Shown: positions 54,412 through 63,030 of the stretch, one piece after another | Layout of the letters: the number at the start of each line of letters is the position of its first letter | Numbering within the stretch: position 1 is the first letter of the stretch | Source: Sphingobacterium spiritivorum | Lineage (GTDB): Bacteria; Bacteroidota; Bacteroidia; Sphingobacteriales; Sphingobacteriaceae | Assembly (NCBI RefSeq): GCF_016725325.1 | Contig: NZ_CP068083.1 | Coordinates: 186,001 to 250,000 of the forward strand | Reading direction: 5' to 3' | DNA length: 64,000 nt | Translations under genes and position numbers: made by a program | Notes under the pieces: generated by a model | Database searches by the model: none | The model's input: only the letters and a program-made list of their open reading frames with translations | Told to the model about the DNA's origin: nothing

Positions 54412-57400
54412 TTAATTGACAATATTTTGAATAGTTAAATGCGGCTTACCCTGAGCGGGATATATATTGATACTAAAAGACTGTAATGATCCTTCGCAAC
54501 CATTTACCGAATTGTAAATGGACACCTTACCTGTATAGACACCATATGAAGCATTTGCCGGAACATTGACCGTGATAGCACTTCCAGTAAGATTTGTCCA
54601 GCTGGTTACATTTTGGAAAGAAACAGGTGTACCCGGATCCCAGGTGATTTTATATTGATTACCGCCATTGGCGACCACATAAGGCAGGGATGCATGTATA
54701 TCTCCTTCACAAATTCTCGGAGAAGGAGACAATGTTATAGATGGTAAAGGATTGATTGTCAAAGTCACAGCAGTACGGGAAGAACTCGCACAACCTGTTG
54801 TTTCATTAAAAGCTTCGACATAATAAGTAGTCGTAACAGTAGGATTAGAAATAATATAATTAGGTCCCGTATTCAACACCGTACCTCCGCCAGCTGAAGA
54901 ATACCAGCGATAGGTAATTCCGGCCACCGGAGAACTTACAGACAGCAGCACTGACGTGCCTGAACAGGTCGCTGTATTCGGCACTGTTGGTGCTACAGGT
55001 AAAGGATTGACGGTCAGCGTAACAGCTGTACGTGAAGTACTCACACAGCTGGCATTTGATGCTTCTACATAATACGTCACCGTAACTGTAGGATTAGTAA
55101 TAGTATAATCCGTCCCCGTAAAGAAAGAAGATCCACCTGTAGAAGTTGTATACCAGCGATAGGTCGCTCCTGCTATCGGAGACGAGACAGATAACGTCGC
55201 TGCAGTTCCGAGACAAGTAGCTTTTCCCGGCACTGTAGGAGCTGTTGGCAGCGGATTTACAGTCAAAGTCACCGCTGTGCGTGCACTCACACAACCGGTA
55301 GTCGAATTATATCCCTCTACATAATAAGTGGTTGTCGTTGTAGGATTTGCAACGGTATAGCTATTTGCGGTTGTCAACGCTGTTCCTCCGGAAGCAACCG
55401 TATACCAGCGATAATCAATGCCCGCAACAGGAGAACTGACTGTAAGTGTGGCTGAAGTACCGGCACAAGTCGTCACATTAGGAATAGTCGGAGCTGCAGG
55501 TAAAGGATTCACCGTCAAAGTCACTGCTGTACGTGCACTCACGCAGCCGGTAGTCGAATTATATCCCTCTACATAATAAGTGGTTGTCGTTGTTGGATTC
55601 GCAACGGTATAGTTATTTGCTGTTGTCAACGCTGTTCCTCCGGAAGCAACCGTATACCAGCGATAGCTAATTCCCGCCTCTGGCGAATTAACTGTAAGTG
55701 TGGCTGAAGTACCGGCACAGGTCGTCACATTAGGAATAGTCGGAGCTGCAGGTAATGCATTTACGGTCAAAGTCACCGCTGTGCGTGCACTCACGCAGCC
55801 GGTAGTCGAATTATATCCCTCTACATAATAAGTAGTTGTAGTTGTAGGATTTGCAACGGTATAGCTATTTGCGGTTGTCAAAGCCGTCCCTCCGGAAGCA
55901 ACCGTATACCAACGATAACTCATACCCGCTTCTGGCGAACTAACTGTAAGTGTGGCTGAAGTACCGGCACAGGTGGTTGCATTGGCTATTGTCGGAGCTG
56001 CAGGTAAAGCATTTACGGTCAAAGTCACCGCTGTGCGTGCACTCACGCAGCCGGTAGTCGAATTATATCCCTCTACATAATAAGTGGTTGTAGCTGTTGG
56101 ATTCGCAACGGTATAGCTATTTGCTGTTGTCAAAGCCGTCCCTCCGGAAGCAACCGTATACCAGCGATAGCCAATGCCCGCAACTGGAGAATTGACCGTA
56201 AGTGTGGCTGAAGTACCGGCACAGGTCGTCACATTGGGAATGGTAGGAGCTGCTGGCAACGGATTCACCGTCAAGGTCACTGCTGTGCGTGCACTCACAC
56301 AGCCGGTAGTCGTATTATATCCCTCTACATAATAAGTGGTTGTCGTTGTAGGATTCGTAACGGTATAGCTATTTGCTGTTGTCAAAGCTGTCCCTCCGGA
56401 AGCAACCGTATACCAGCGATAGTCAATGCCCGCAACTGGAGAACTGACCGTAAGTGTGGCTGAAGTACCGGCACAGGTCGTCACATTGGGAATCGTAGGA
56501 GCTGCCGGTAGCGGATTCACCGTCAAAGTCACTGCCGTACGTGAACTCACACAGCCGGTAGTCGAATTATAGCCCTCTACATAATAAGTGGTTGTCGTTG
56601 TAGGATTCGCAACGGTATAGCTATTTGCTGTTGTCAAAGCCGTCCCTCCGGAAGCAACCGTATACCAGCGATAGCCAATGCCCGCAACTGGAGAACCAAC
56701 TGTAAGTGTGGCTGAAGTACCGGCACAAGTCGTCACATTGGGAATCGTAGGAGCTGCCGGCAGTGGATTCACAGTCAAAGTCACTGCCGTACGTGCACTC
56801 ACACAGCCTGTAGTCGAATTATATCCTTCTACATAATAAGTAGTCGTAGCCGCTGGATTAGCAACGGTATAGCTATTTGCTGTTGTCAATGCTGTTCCTC
56901 CGGAAGCAACCGTATACCAGCGATAGCCAATGCCCGCAACTGGAGAACTGACCGTAAGTGTGGCTGAAGTACCGGCACAGGTTATTACATTGGGAATGAT
57001 AGGAACTGTAGGTTTAGGATGGACTAAGACCGCAATTTTTACTTCTTGAGATTGCGCATAACACCCTGTACTCCAGGAAGAAGTTACAAAATAAAATGTC
57101 GTATCAACTCCCGGAGTATAGGTAACCGTAGGCGAAAAAACATCTGAATTGGATGTACTTGTTCTTACTGGTGTACCTCCAATACTATCCTTGTACCACT
57201 TGAGGACTGCCCCCGAACTAGCCGAGCTGGCAGAAATGTTTACAGTTTCTCCATCACAAGCATTTATTACACTTGGATAAGCAACCGGTGTTGTAGGCTT
57301 TGCCGGGGTACGTGCAACTTCATGCAATTTAAAATTATTAAGCAATCCAACACCAGTTGCATATACGACCTCTACACGATCAAATGTAGAAGTAGGTTTA

Positions 57401-58284
57401 AAAGATACTGTCTGTCGTTTGCCATTTCGGAGCAAGGATAATAAATCAAGGCTAAGGAGACTTCCTACATTTCCTGTGGAAACTAAAGTAGTCCCATTAT
57501 ACACATTTAAAGTAACATTATTAAATAATCCAAGTGCCAGCAGAGGTGCAGGTGGAACAGAAAAGGTAATACTTACTTCATCATTGACATTTGATTTATT
57601 GGTAAAATAAACCATCTGTATAAGTTCACTTCCAACTCCCAATAAGCCTCCAGCGAAATTAGAGGCAGTTGTTAATGATTCGTCTATAGCATATTCAGGA
57701 TTTGAAATACTTCCTAACAATGCTACTCCTGTAACGCGGGTAGATGTTCCGGCAATAGTGCTGCAATTTGTATTCGGAGGTTCATAGAAGGCATAAAATA
57801 TATTGGCACTTGTAGTCGCTAACAGACCTCCGCTAATTGTTATGCGCACCGCATTAAAAGCTTCGGAAGAAGTTACTGCAATAAAACTATTTCCATTCTT
57901 ATCTGTGAAATTTGCTGTTGTAGTAACAGCAGTTGTTCCTGCTACTGATGTAGTAGCATTTTTATACGCTTGATAGGATATATTTCCTCCAAGAAGTCCC
58001 GTTCCGGAAGACAAACGAATGAAGACAGTTGATCCGGCAGGAACTGTAGTGGAAGGAAAAATCAGTTGTTGCCAACTTGCTCCACCAATCAAGCCTGGAA
58101 CAGTGATAAGTGTCGAATTTGTATAGTCAGTATCTATAGAGTTTGTTGCTGCAGAAATTGAACTATTTGATCCTGCCGAATTCAATTGAGCAGTGGCATA
58201 TACCCGTTGTGCATACGCTGTCCCCGCCATTCCATAGAATAGCAATGCAAGGATACAGATCAGATAACACCATTTCAACTTCAT
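54412..58284 (-). CDS. Large secreted Ig-like tandem-repeat protein (adhesin-like)
   Basis: The 1290-residue protein begins with a signal peptide (MAGTAYAQ) and an N-terminal beta region of about 330 residues. A Cys-containing Ig-like unit follows, then seven near-identical 84-residue units (each with TCAGTSATLTV, YRWYTVASGGTALTTAN, TTYYVEGYN and GCVSARTAVTLTV), two diverged units, and a C-terminal beta domain ending QGKPHLTIQNIVN. Each unit has two Cys that could form a disulfide. No type-A or type-B T9SS domain is visible at its end. Such proteins typically form fibrous surface structures. It heads the operon with its -7 box near 58415. Confidence 0.85.
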   Translation of the reverse strand: MKLKWCYLICILALLFYGMAGTAYAQRVYATAQLNSAGSNSSISAATNSIDTDYTNSTLITVPGLIGGASWQQLIFPSTTVPAGSTVFIRLSSGTGLLGGNISYQAYKNATTSVAGTTAVTTTANFTDKNGNSFIAVTSSEAFNAVRITISGGLLATTSANIFYAFYEPPNTNCSTIAGTSTRVTGVALLGSISNPEYAIDESLTTASNFAGGLLGVGSELIQMVYFTNKSNVNDEVSITFSVPPAPLLALGLFNNVTLNVYNGTTLVSTGNVGSLLSLDLLSLLRNGKRQTVSFKPTSTFDRVEVVYATGVGLLNNFKLHEVARTPAKPTTPVAYPSVINACDGETVNISASSASSGAVLKWYKDSIGGTPVRTSTSNSDVFSPTVTYTPGVDTTFYFVTSSWSTGCYAQSQEVKIAVLVHPKPTVPIIPNVITCAGTSATLTVSSPVAGIGYRWYTVASGGTALTTANSYTVANPAATTTYYVEGYNSTTGCVSARTAVTLTVNPLPAAPTIPNVTTCAGTSATLTVGSPVAGIGYRWYTVASGGTALTTANSYTVANPTTTTTYYVEGYNSTTGCVSSRTAVTLTVNPLPAAPTIPNVTTCAGTSATLTVSSPVAGIDYRWYTVASGGTALTTANSYTVTNPTTTTTYYVEGYNTTTGCVSARTAVTLTVNPLPAAPTIPNVTTCAGTSATLTVNSPVAGIGYRWYTVASGGTALTTANSYTVANPTATTTYYVEGYNSTTGCVSARTAVTLTVNALPAAPTIANATTCAGTSATLTVSSPEAGMSYRWYTVASGGTALTTANSYTVANPTTTTTYYVEGYNSTTGCVSARTAVTLTVNALPAAPTIPNVTTCAGTSATLTVNSPEAGISYRWYTVASGGTALTTANNYTVANPTTTTTYYVEGYNSTTGCVSARTAVTLTVNPLPAAPTIPNVTTCAGTSATLTVSSPVAGIDYRWYTVASGGTALTTANSYTVANPTTTTTYYVEGYNSTTGCVSARTAVTLTVNPLPTAPTVPGKATCLGTAATLSVSSPIAGATYRWYTTSTGGSSFFTGTDYTITNPTVTVTYYVEASNASCVSTSRTAVTLTVNPLPVAPTVPNTATCSGTSVLLSVSSPVAGITYRWYSSAGGGTVLNTGPNYIISNPTVTTTYYVEAFNETTGCASSSRTAVTLTINPLPSITLSPSPRICEGDIHASLPYVVANGGNQYKITWDPGTPVSFQNVTSWTNLTGSAITVNVPANASYGVYTGKVSIYNSVNGCEGSLQSFSINIYPAQGKPHLTIQNIVN
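55262..57025 (-). repeat. Seven tandem 252-bp coding repeats
   Basis: Seven in-frame copies of 84 codons are nearly identical in DNA as well as protein. Variable positions are few (Val/Glu and Gly/Asp/Ser around the SPxAGIxYRWY strand). Two further copies toward 54760 are diverged. The near-identity points to recent amplification or gene conversion, and copy number is likely to vary between strains. Confidence 0.9.
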
Positions 58285-58414
58285 AGGTAATGACGATGTG
58301 TTTTACTAAAGCGTAAACGTATTTAGGTTAGGATGTATAATGTTTTTCATAGAAGTAGGCCGGAATACAAGAAAAAGACACCTAACCCTAAAGCCTTATA
58401 CTTACATTCCACTA

Positions 58415-58422
58415 CAAATGTA
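58415..58422 (-). promoter_or_regulatory. -7 promoter element of the surface operon
   Basis: Minus-strand TACATTTG is an exact -7 consensus, 131 bases upstream of the adhesin-like ATG. The -33 region at 19-base spacing does not match TTTG. Confidence 0.45.
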
Positions 58423-58965
58423 AAATATAAACTTTGATTTAAATAAACAAAGAATATATATTTTAACAACTAATTAAGCAATTGGATTTTAATTATGTTA
58501 AAAATATTATAATATCCAATTAGGTTATTAAATAGTGTATTTTTAACACGATAAGATTAAGAACATGAAATTTAAAGATGAAACTTCATTTCCTAATCGG
58601 ATAATAACAATAATTTAATATGTAACAAAGCAGCCCAAGGAAATAGACCCACAGAATGAAAACTAAAAAATAAGCGTAAAATTTGACCGTGATTTACACT
58701 TACATTATAACAACCGAAAAGAGTATCGAAAAGCAAATGGTAAAATCAGCCTTTATCTGAAGAGGAAAATTTTGAAATGCAGCTTTAGTCAGCATTCCCG
58801 GAAAAGATTAAAACGGCAATAGAGCAGCTCCGGCTAAAGGTTGGAGGTTGGAAGACAAGTAAATTATCAACTTGCTCTGACGACTTCTTTAATCATCAAA
58901 AGCAATAAATAGGTAAGGATACTGAACTAAATCCAGCATGATATTTTATGAATAATCTGTTCTGC
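58423..58965. other. Intergenic region without a supportable gene
   Basis: The region is AT-rich. An 8-bp inverted repeat (AATTGGAT with ATCCAATT, 58482-58518) is visible. Around 58690-58820 a plus-strand frame with basic residues is open for about 45 codons, but it has no clear homology or start. Confidence 0.4.
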
Positions 58966-59358
58966 CTAGCTTAAAGGCTTCGCATTAGTATTTCGATAAT
59001 AGGTGATTTTAGAAAGAAACATTGTTGCCATTTTCTCTCCTCGCAGAACAGCTTCTTCCGCTTTCTCTCCTTCAAAAAACTCCCGGACAGTATGACTCCA
59101 GAGATTAAGCCAGGCATCAAAATGAGCCGCATCAACAGGCAATGTCGCATGCGGAGGAAACGGGCTTCCGAAATAGGTGTGCTCATCCAGTAAAAGCGTC
59201 TGCCAGAAACCATACATTTTTTCCAGATGCGCCTCCCAGCGACCATCCAAAATTTTATTAAAGACAGGCCCTATTAGCATATCCTCTTGCACCCTGCTAT
59301 AAAATGTATTTACCAACAATTTAATATCTTCCATCGTTGTAATATCCTGCTTTGCCAT
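58966..59358 (-). CDS. Group III truncated hemoglobin
   Basis: The 130-residue protein has the short 2-on-2 globin layout. Helix B carries FYSRVQEDMLIGPVFN (Tyr20), helix E HLEKMYGFWQTLLL, the proximal His79 lies in DAAHFDAWLNLW (with Trp87 in the same helix region), and VREFFEGEKAEEAVLRGEKMATMFLSKI follows. The VFN and FWQTLLL segments with no glycine-rich motif fit TrHb3. These heme proteins bind O2 and NO. Its promoter faces the cupin/Rrf2 genes and shares a 14-bp inverted repeat with them, suggesting NO- or redox-dependent control and a protective role. Confidence 0.88.
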   Translation of the reverse strand: MAKQDITTMEDIKLLVNTFYSRVQEDMLIGPVFNKILDGRWEAHLEKMYGFWQTLLLDEHTYFGSPFPPHATLPVDAAHFDAWLNLWSHTVREFFEGEKAEEAVLRGEKMATMFLSKITYYRNTNAKPLS

Positions 59359-59409
59359 AGTCTTATTCTTAATTTAACAATATAAAATGTAAAATCTCTT
59401 TTGACAGAA

Positions 59410-59464
59410 CAAAGGTAAAAATAATAAAAGACTTTTTTATCTTTTATTATTTTATGTACCTTTA
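59410..59464. promoter_or_regulatory. Divergent promoter region with a perfect 14-bp inverted repeat (Rrf2 operator candidate)
   Basis: AAAATAATAAAAGA (59418-59431) and TCTTTTATTATTTT (59440-59453) are perfect inverted arms with an 8-base spacer. On the minus strand TACCTTTG (59417-59410) is an exact -7 box for the hemoglobin gene. On the plus strand TACCTTTA (59457-59464) with TTTT at 59434-59437 (spacing 19) would serve the cupin/Rrf2 genes. The repeat covers the -33 areas of both promoters, so a bound repressor would silence both. Confidence 0.6.
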
Positions 59465-59487
59465 AGAACTTTTAAAAATAACAGATC

Positions 59488-59871
59488 ATGACTATTCACA
59501 ACGATAAATCAACCGAATATCATAATGCTATCCGATCCATTTTTGAGAACCTGCAATACAGTTCAAAAAAACCGGACATCAAGGTGATTCTGGAAACTTC
59601 AGCTATTAAGGAAATACGTATCAGCATGCGGGCCGGCCAAGTTATGAAAACGCACAAAAGTCCGTTTCCTATAGTTATTCATGTGTTACAGGGGGCAATC
59701 AAACTTGGTATACTTTCTGAAACCTATGAAATGAAAAGTGGAGATATGATCGGACTGGAAGGTCATATACCACATGATCTCACAGCAACTGAAGATACAG
59801 TCATCAGACTCTCCATCAGTCATTCAGATACAGCAAAACGTATTGAGAAAGTCATAAATACAAGTGAATAA
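59488..59871 (+). CDS. Small cupin-domain protein
   Basis: The 127-residue protein is a single cupin: VKIRISMRAGQVMKTHKSPFPIVIHVLQGAIKLG (His in MKTHKSPFP), then MKSGDMIGLEGHIPHDLTATEDTVIRLSISHS. The His residues (MKTHKS, GHIPHDL) are compatible with one metal site. It lacks a catalytic annotation; small cupins next to Rrf2 genes often accompany NO or redox responses. It is the first gene of a two-gene unit and 24 bases upstream of the Rrf2 regulator. Confidence 0.8.
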   Translation: MTIHNDKSTEYHNAIRSIFENLQYSSKKPDIKVILETSAIKEIRISMRAGQVMKTHKSPFPIVIHVLQGAIKLGILSETYEMKSGDMIGLEGHIPHDLTATEDTVIRLSISHSDTAKRIEKVINTSE

Positions 59872-59895
59872 TATAAACGCAAGGATTTTATAAAA

Positions 59896-60333
59896 ATGGG
59901 ATTTTTTTCAAAGACCTGTGAGTACGCACTTCGGGCAGTTATGTATATTGCACAGTCCAGTCAGCAAGGAGAAAAGGCCGGCATTCGTGAAATTGCAGAG
60001 GCTATCAAATCGCCTGAAGCTTTTTTGGGAAAGATACTTCAGCAACTTAGTAAAGAAGGGCTGATCCGATCATCAAAAGGTCCGAACGGCGGTTTTTATA
60101 TGGAACCGGAAGATACAAAACGACCACTGGCAGATATTGTAAGGAGTATTGACGGCGTACAGTTGTTTGAAGGATGCGCCATGGGACTCGACTATTGCTC
60201 TAAAGAAAATCCATGCCCTTTACATCACCATTTCAAAAAGATCAGAAAAAAGCTGTCTGTCATGTTACAAGAAACAAGCATAGGACAGTTTAACACAGAT
60301 CTGATTAAAGGTAATTTTACATTGTCAAAATAA
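59896..60333 (+). CDS. Rrf2-family regulator with three Cys (NsrR-like)
   Basis: The 145-residue protein opens with the Rrf2 winged helix (MGFFSKTCEYALRAVMYIAQ, GIREIAEAIKSPEAFLGKILQQLSKEGLIRSSKGPNGGFYM). It carries three Cys in the cluster loop: Cys94, Cys101 and Cys107 (GCAMGLDYCSKENPCPLHHHF). That C-x6-C-x5-C spacing fits Fe-S binding regulators such as NsrR and RsrR. It probably senses NO or redox state and represses the divergent truncated hemoglobin and its own cupin operon through the 14-bp inverted repeat. The target site assignment is inferred. Confidence 0.88.
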   Translation: MGFFSKTCEYALRAVMYIAQSSQQGEKAGIREIAEAIKSPEAFLGKILQQLSKEGLIRSSKGPNGGFYMEPEDTKRPLADIVRSIDGVQLFEGCAMGLDYCSKENPCPLHHHFKKIRKKLSVMLQETSIGQFNTDLIKGNFTLSK

Positions 60334-60394
60334 GATACCTTTTGTTAACCAAAACATAATATGGAAGAAGACACAACTTCATTAACTTTAATAC

Positions 60395-61744
60395 ATGAAA
60401 AGTCTGTCTCCTCTTCGTCTTACTTTCATACTTTTTACATTTGCGGCCAGTCTGTTTACAGCCTGTAAAAAAGAAGATGCTCCTGCCCCTGCCGGAACAA
60501 ATAAAGCCATCAATCAATGGATCATGTCGCAGATGAAACAATACTACTACTGGAGCAATCAAATTCCCTCCGGCAAGACGGATGAAACCTCACCTGATAT
60601 ATACTTCAAATCACTGTTGGTTCCCCAGGATCATTTTTCCTCAATCTTACAAACCAAAAACACGGATACTTACGGAAATACGCTGGCGAATACTTTTGGT
60701 TTTGATTTCATCCAGATTTCTCAAAACGGAACTATTCACCATATAGTCAGTCAGGTAGTGCCTTACTCTCAGGCGCAGCAATCCGGACTGTCCCGTGGAG
60801 ATACGATCACAACATGGAATGATCAACTTCTTACACCTGCTAATGTTTCAGACCTTACACAGGAAGCTCTTGGCAGAAATACGCTCCGGTTAACACTGCA
60901 CTCGGGGAAAACTCTACAACTGGCTTCTGCTTACATTGCTCAGCCAGTAGTATACACACAGCGTATCATACAACAGCAGAACAACATTTATGGGTATCTG
61001 TACCTTAGTCACTTCGACTTCAGCGGAGCTTACGATGTTATACGGGCTGTGGATGACTTCCGACAGAAAAAAATAACGGATTTAATACTGGATATGCGTT
61101 ACAATGCAGGAGGACAGGTATCTTTTGCTGCGTTTTGTTCCTTGCTATTGGCAAAGGTACAGGCCAATGATATTTTCCTTATGTATCAGGGCAATGCTTC
61201 CTTAGGTGTACAGCGTATGAGTTTTGCACAGTCACTCAGCAGACAACCGGACGGATACAGCTTTACTGCAGAGGACCTGCATTCAAAAAGTCTTCAGCTC
61301 AGCAAAATCTACATCTTAAGCACTTCCTATACAGCTTCAGCAGCAGAATTACTAATCAACAACTTAAGTCCATACATAGAAATTATACATATCGGAGAGA
61401 CGACCATGGGCAAAGATATGGCCTCTGTCACGTTGACTTCACCAGACAATATCAATGGCTCTGCAGAAAGCTGGCATATTCTTCCTTTGGTCTACAAATT
61501 GTATAACAAAAACAACAAAGGTGATTACAACGCAGGACTGATACCGCAATTTAACCTGTCTGAGCACAGTTCTTTACCCTTGTATCCTTTCGGATCCGAA
61601 CAGGATCCATACGTAGCTTTTGTCCTCAGCAGAACCTCCTCCTCCCGGAATACATCTTTGCAAAAGGCCGCCATCAGTTTAGAAGGCCAGGTACTTTACC
61701 ACTCAGATCCTAAACAACACAAACCTCTTATTCTTTCTGAATAA
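60395..61744 (+). CDS. S41-family (C-terminal processing) peptidase lipoprotein
   Basis: The 449-residue lipoprotein (FTACKK, Cys24) has an N-terminal helical cap (NQWIMSQMKQYYYWSNQIPSG), a PDZ domain (about 100-175, VVPYSQAQQSGLSRGDTITTWND) and the S41 catalytic domain: DLILDMRYNAGG, then STSYTASAAELLINNL (Ser315) and GETTMGKDMAS (Lys340), the Ser/Lys dyad. The YYYWSNQIP and DMRYNAGG motifs are typical of Bacteroidota surface S41 peptidases. Its substrate is unknown. A weak hairpin follows its stop. Confidence 0.9.
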   Translation: MKSLSPLRLTFILFTFAASLFTACKKEDAPAPAGTNKAINQWIMSQMKQYYYWSNQIPSGKTDETSPDIYFKSLLVPQDHFSSILQTKNTDTYGNTLANTFGFDFIQISQNGTIHHIVSQVVPYSQAQQSGLSRGDTITTWNDQLLTPANVSDLTQEALGRNTLRLTLHSGKTLQLASAYIAQPVVYTQRIIQQQNNIYGYLYLSHFDFSGAYDVIRAVDDFRQKKITDLILDMRYNAGGQVSFAAFCSLLLAKVQANDIFLMYQGNASLGVQRMSFAQSLSRQPDGYSFTAEDLHSKSLQLSKIYILSTSYTASAAELLINNLSPYIEIIHIGETTMGKDMASVTLTSPDNINGSAESWHILPLVYKLYNKNNKGDYNAGLIPQFNLSEHSSLPLYPFGSEQDPYVAFVLSRTSSSRNTSLQKAAISLEGQVLYHSDPKQHKPLILSE

Positions 61745-61764
61745 TATGCTGCTCACAGCATATT
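61743..61764 (+). terminator. Weak terminator-like hairpin after the S41 gene
   Basis: AATATGCTG and CAGCATATT form a perfect 9-bp stem with a 4-base loop that includes the final base of the stop codon. Only CTCCTTTCC follows, so it is a poor terminator. Confidence 0.35.
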
Positions 61765-61841
61765 CTCCTTTCCAAAATAAAACAGGGCCATCTCCTTAAG
61801 AAAATGACCCATCATCAACCTTTACCCAAAAAATTTTAATA

Positions 61842-62156
61842 TTATTTAGCCAGGGAATTAATCGTATTGACCAGCTGACGGATATCTACCACAGCATGTG
61901 GAGTTCTTTGCAAACGACGAACAGGTCTTGCCAGATAAGCAGTACGGATACGGTATGACTCCTGTTCATACTTTTTGATAATTACTTCCAGTAAATTCAA
62001 TGTATCCCGGTACTGCTGATGTAAGGCAACAAGTGATTCACGGCTTTTTTTGATATCATAAGCTGTAGACACTTCATGCTCTGATCGCAGTAAATGTTCG
62101 AGATCCACCAATACCTGTTTCATCTGCTGGTGTTTGAGCGAATTAATTCCCTTCAT
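61842..62156 (-). CDS. Hypothetical helical protein
   Basis: The 104-residue protein is predicted almost all helical (SLKHQQMKQVLVDLEHLLRSEHEVSTAYDIKKSRESLVALHQQYRDTLNLLEVIIKKYEQESYRIRTAYL) with heptad-like Leu spacing, suggesting a short coiled coil. There is no signal peptide. It follows the lipoprotein gene by 12 bases. The function is unknown. Confidence 0.55.
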   Translation of the reverse strand: MKGINSLKHQQMKQVLVDLEHLLRSEHEVSTAYDIKKSRESLVALHQQYRDTLNLLEVIIKKYEQESYRIRTAYLARPVRRLQRTPHAVVDIRQLVNTINSLAK

Positions 62157-62168
62157 ATTTTTTCCGTT

Positions 62169-62975
62169 TTATTTAATCAAAAAATTATTAAATGGATATG
62201 ACCATCCCGGAGAAGGAGTCCAGGTATCGAAATAATCTTCCTTCTTAGAAATTACTCCGTCAGGAATCGTTGATATAAAAATACCTGCAGATGTATTTGA
62301 ACTCTCCAAATACAGATATACAGGTTCTCCCTCTTTTAATAATGGTTTTTTATCTGCTTTCAATACCAGAAATCTCCCTACATAATCAGAGCTCCTGACT
62401 GGAGGACTCTTAACAGGAAGTACAGTATAATCTGCAGGCACTTTTCTGCTTACATTAAACACCGTATCTGTACTGATATCATAATATACCGACATAAACA
62501 TTCCAAAGTCAAATTCTTTTAATTCCTGAAATACCAGATGTATAGCTTCTTCATTCGGAGCCAGTTCTTTATTGTAATTGACAAATTTGACTTTGATTTT
62601 ACCCGGCTCCGGCAACACTCCTTCAATCTCGCCATTCCCCTTCATCAGTACGACCGTTTGTTCGTCAGCCGGATCCATTTTTAACAATGTAAACTTGTTT
62701 GTATTTTCTTCTAATTTTATATATTGCTTCAACACTTCTGTCTTTGATGCCAGACTTACTACGCTGACTTCTACAGAATCACTCCTGATTATTTTTTTCA
62801 AAATATTAAAAGGGATAGTTTCCTTACCTATTTTTATCTCATATCCTTCAGCTTGTTTGTGAGTAAACTGAACCGTACTTAATGCAGTGAACGAATTGAT
62901 TTCTTCACCTTTTTGACAACCTGTGATTACTAATACAGAGATCAGTAATAAAAAGCAAACTATTTTTCTATTCAT
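62169..62975 (-). CDS. Hypothetical lipoprotein
   Basis: The 268-residue lipoprotein (LVITGC) is beta-rich (YEIKIGKETIPFNILKKIIRSDSVEVSVVS, VVLMKGNGEIEGVLPEPGKIKVKFVNYN). It has a mid-section YDISTDTVFNVSRKVPADYTVLPV and a C-terminal aromatic end (WTPSPGWSYPFNNFLIK). I do not recognise the family. It is 55 bases downstream of the secreted beta-helix-like gene, across a strong terminator, so it has its own promoter. Confidence 0.6.
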   Translation of the reverse strand: MNRKIVCFLLLISVLVITGCQKGEEINSFTALSTVQFTHKQAEGYEIKIGKETIPFNILKKIIRSDSVEVSVVSLASKTEVLKQYIKLEENTNKFTLLKMDPADEQTVVLMKGNGEIEGVLPEPGKIKVKFVNYNKELAPNEEAIHLVFQELKEFDFGMFMSVYYDISTDTVFNVSRKVPADYTVLPVKSPPVRSSDYVGRFLVLKADKKPLLKEGEPVYLYLESSNTSAGIFISTIPDGVISKKEDYFDTWTPSPGWSYPFNNFLIK

Positions 62976-62984
62976 ATACAGTTA

Positions 62985-63016
62985 AATAAAGCCTGCCGAA
63001 GCAGTTTTCGACAGGC
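62985..63016 (-). terminator. Intrinsic terminator of the beta-helix-like gene
   Basis: On the minus strand GCCTGTCGAA and TTCGGCAGGC form a 10-bp stem (one G-U, 6-base loop) followed by TTTATTT. On the plus strand the same stem has an A-C mismatch, so it serves the minus-strand gene ending at 63031. Confidence 0.8.
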
Positions 63017-63030
63017 TATATAGATTATGA

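Noticed and set aside
55262-57025. Regular 252-bp repeats suggesting a CRISPR array or satellite DNA
   Set aside because: The repeats are in frame within one long protein, there are no short repeats with unique spacers, and no cas genes are present.
58690-58830. Basic plus-strand frame resembling the N-terminus of a tyrosine recombinase
   Set aside because: Only about 45 codons, no start codon, no catalytic residues and only vague similarity; no attachment sites or other mobile genes.
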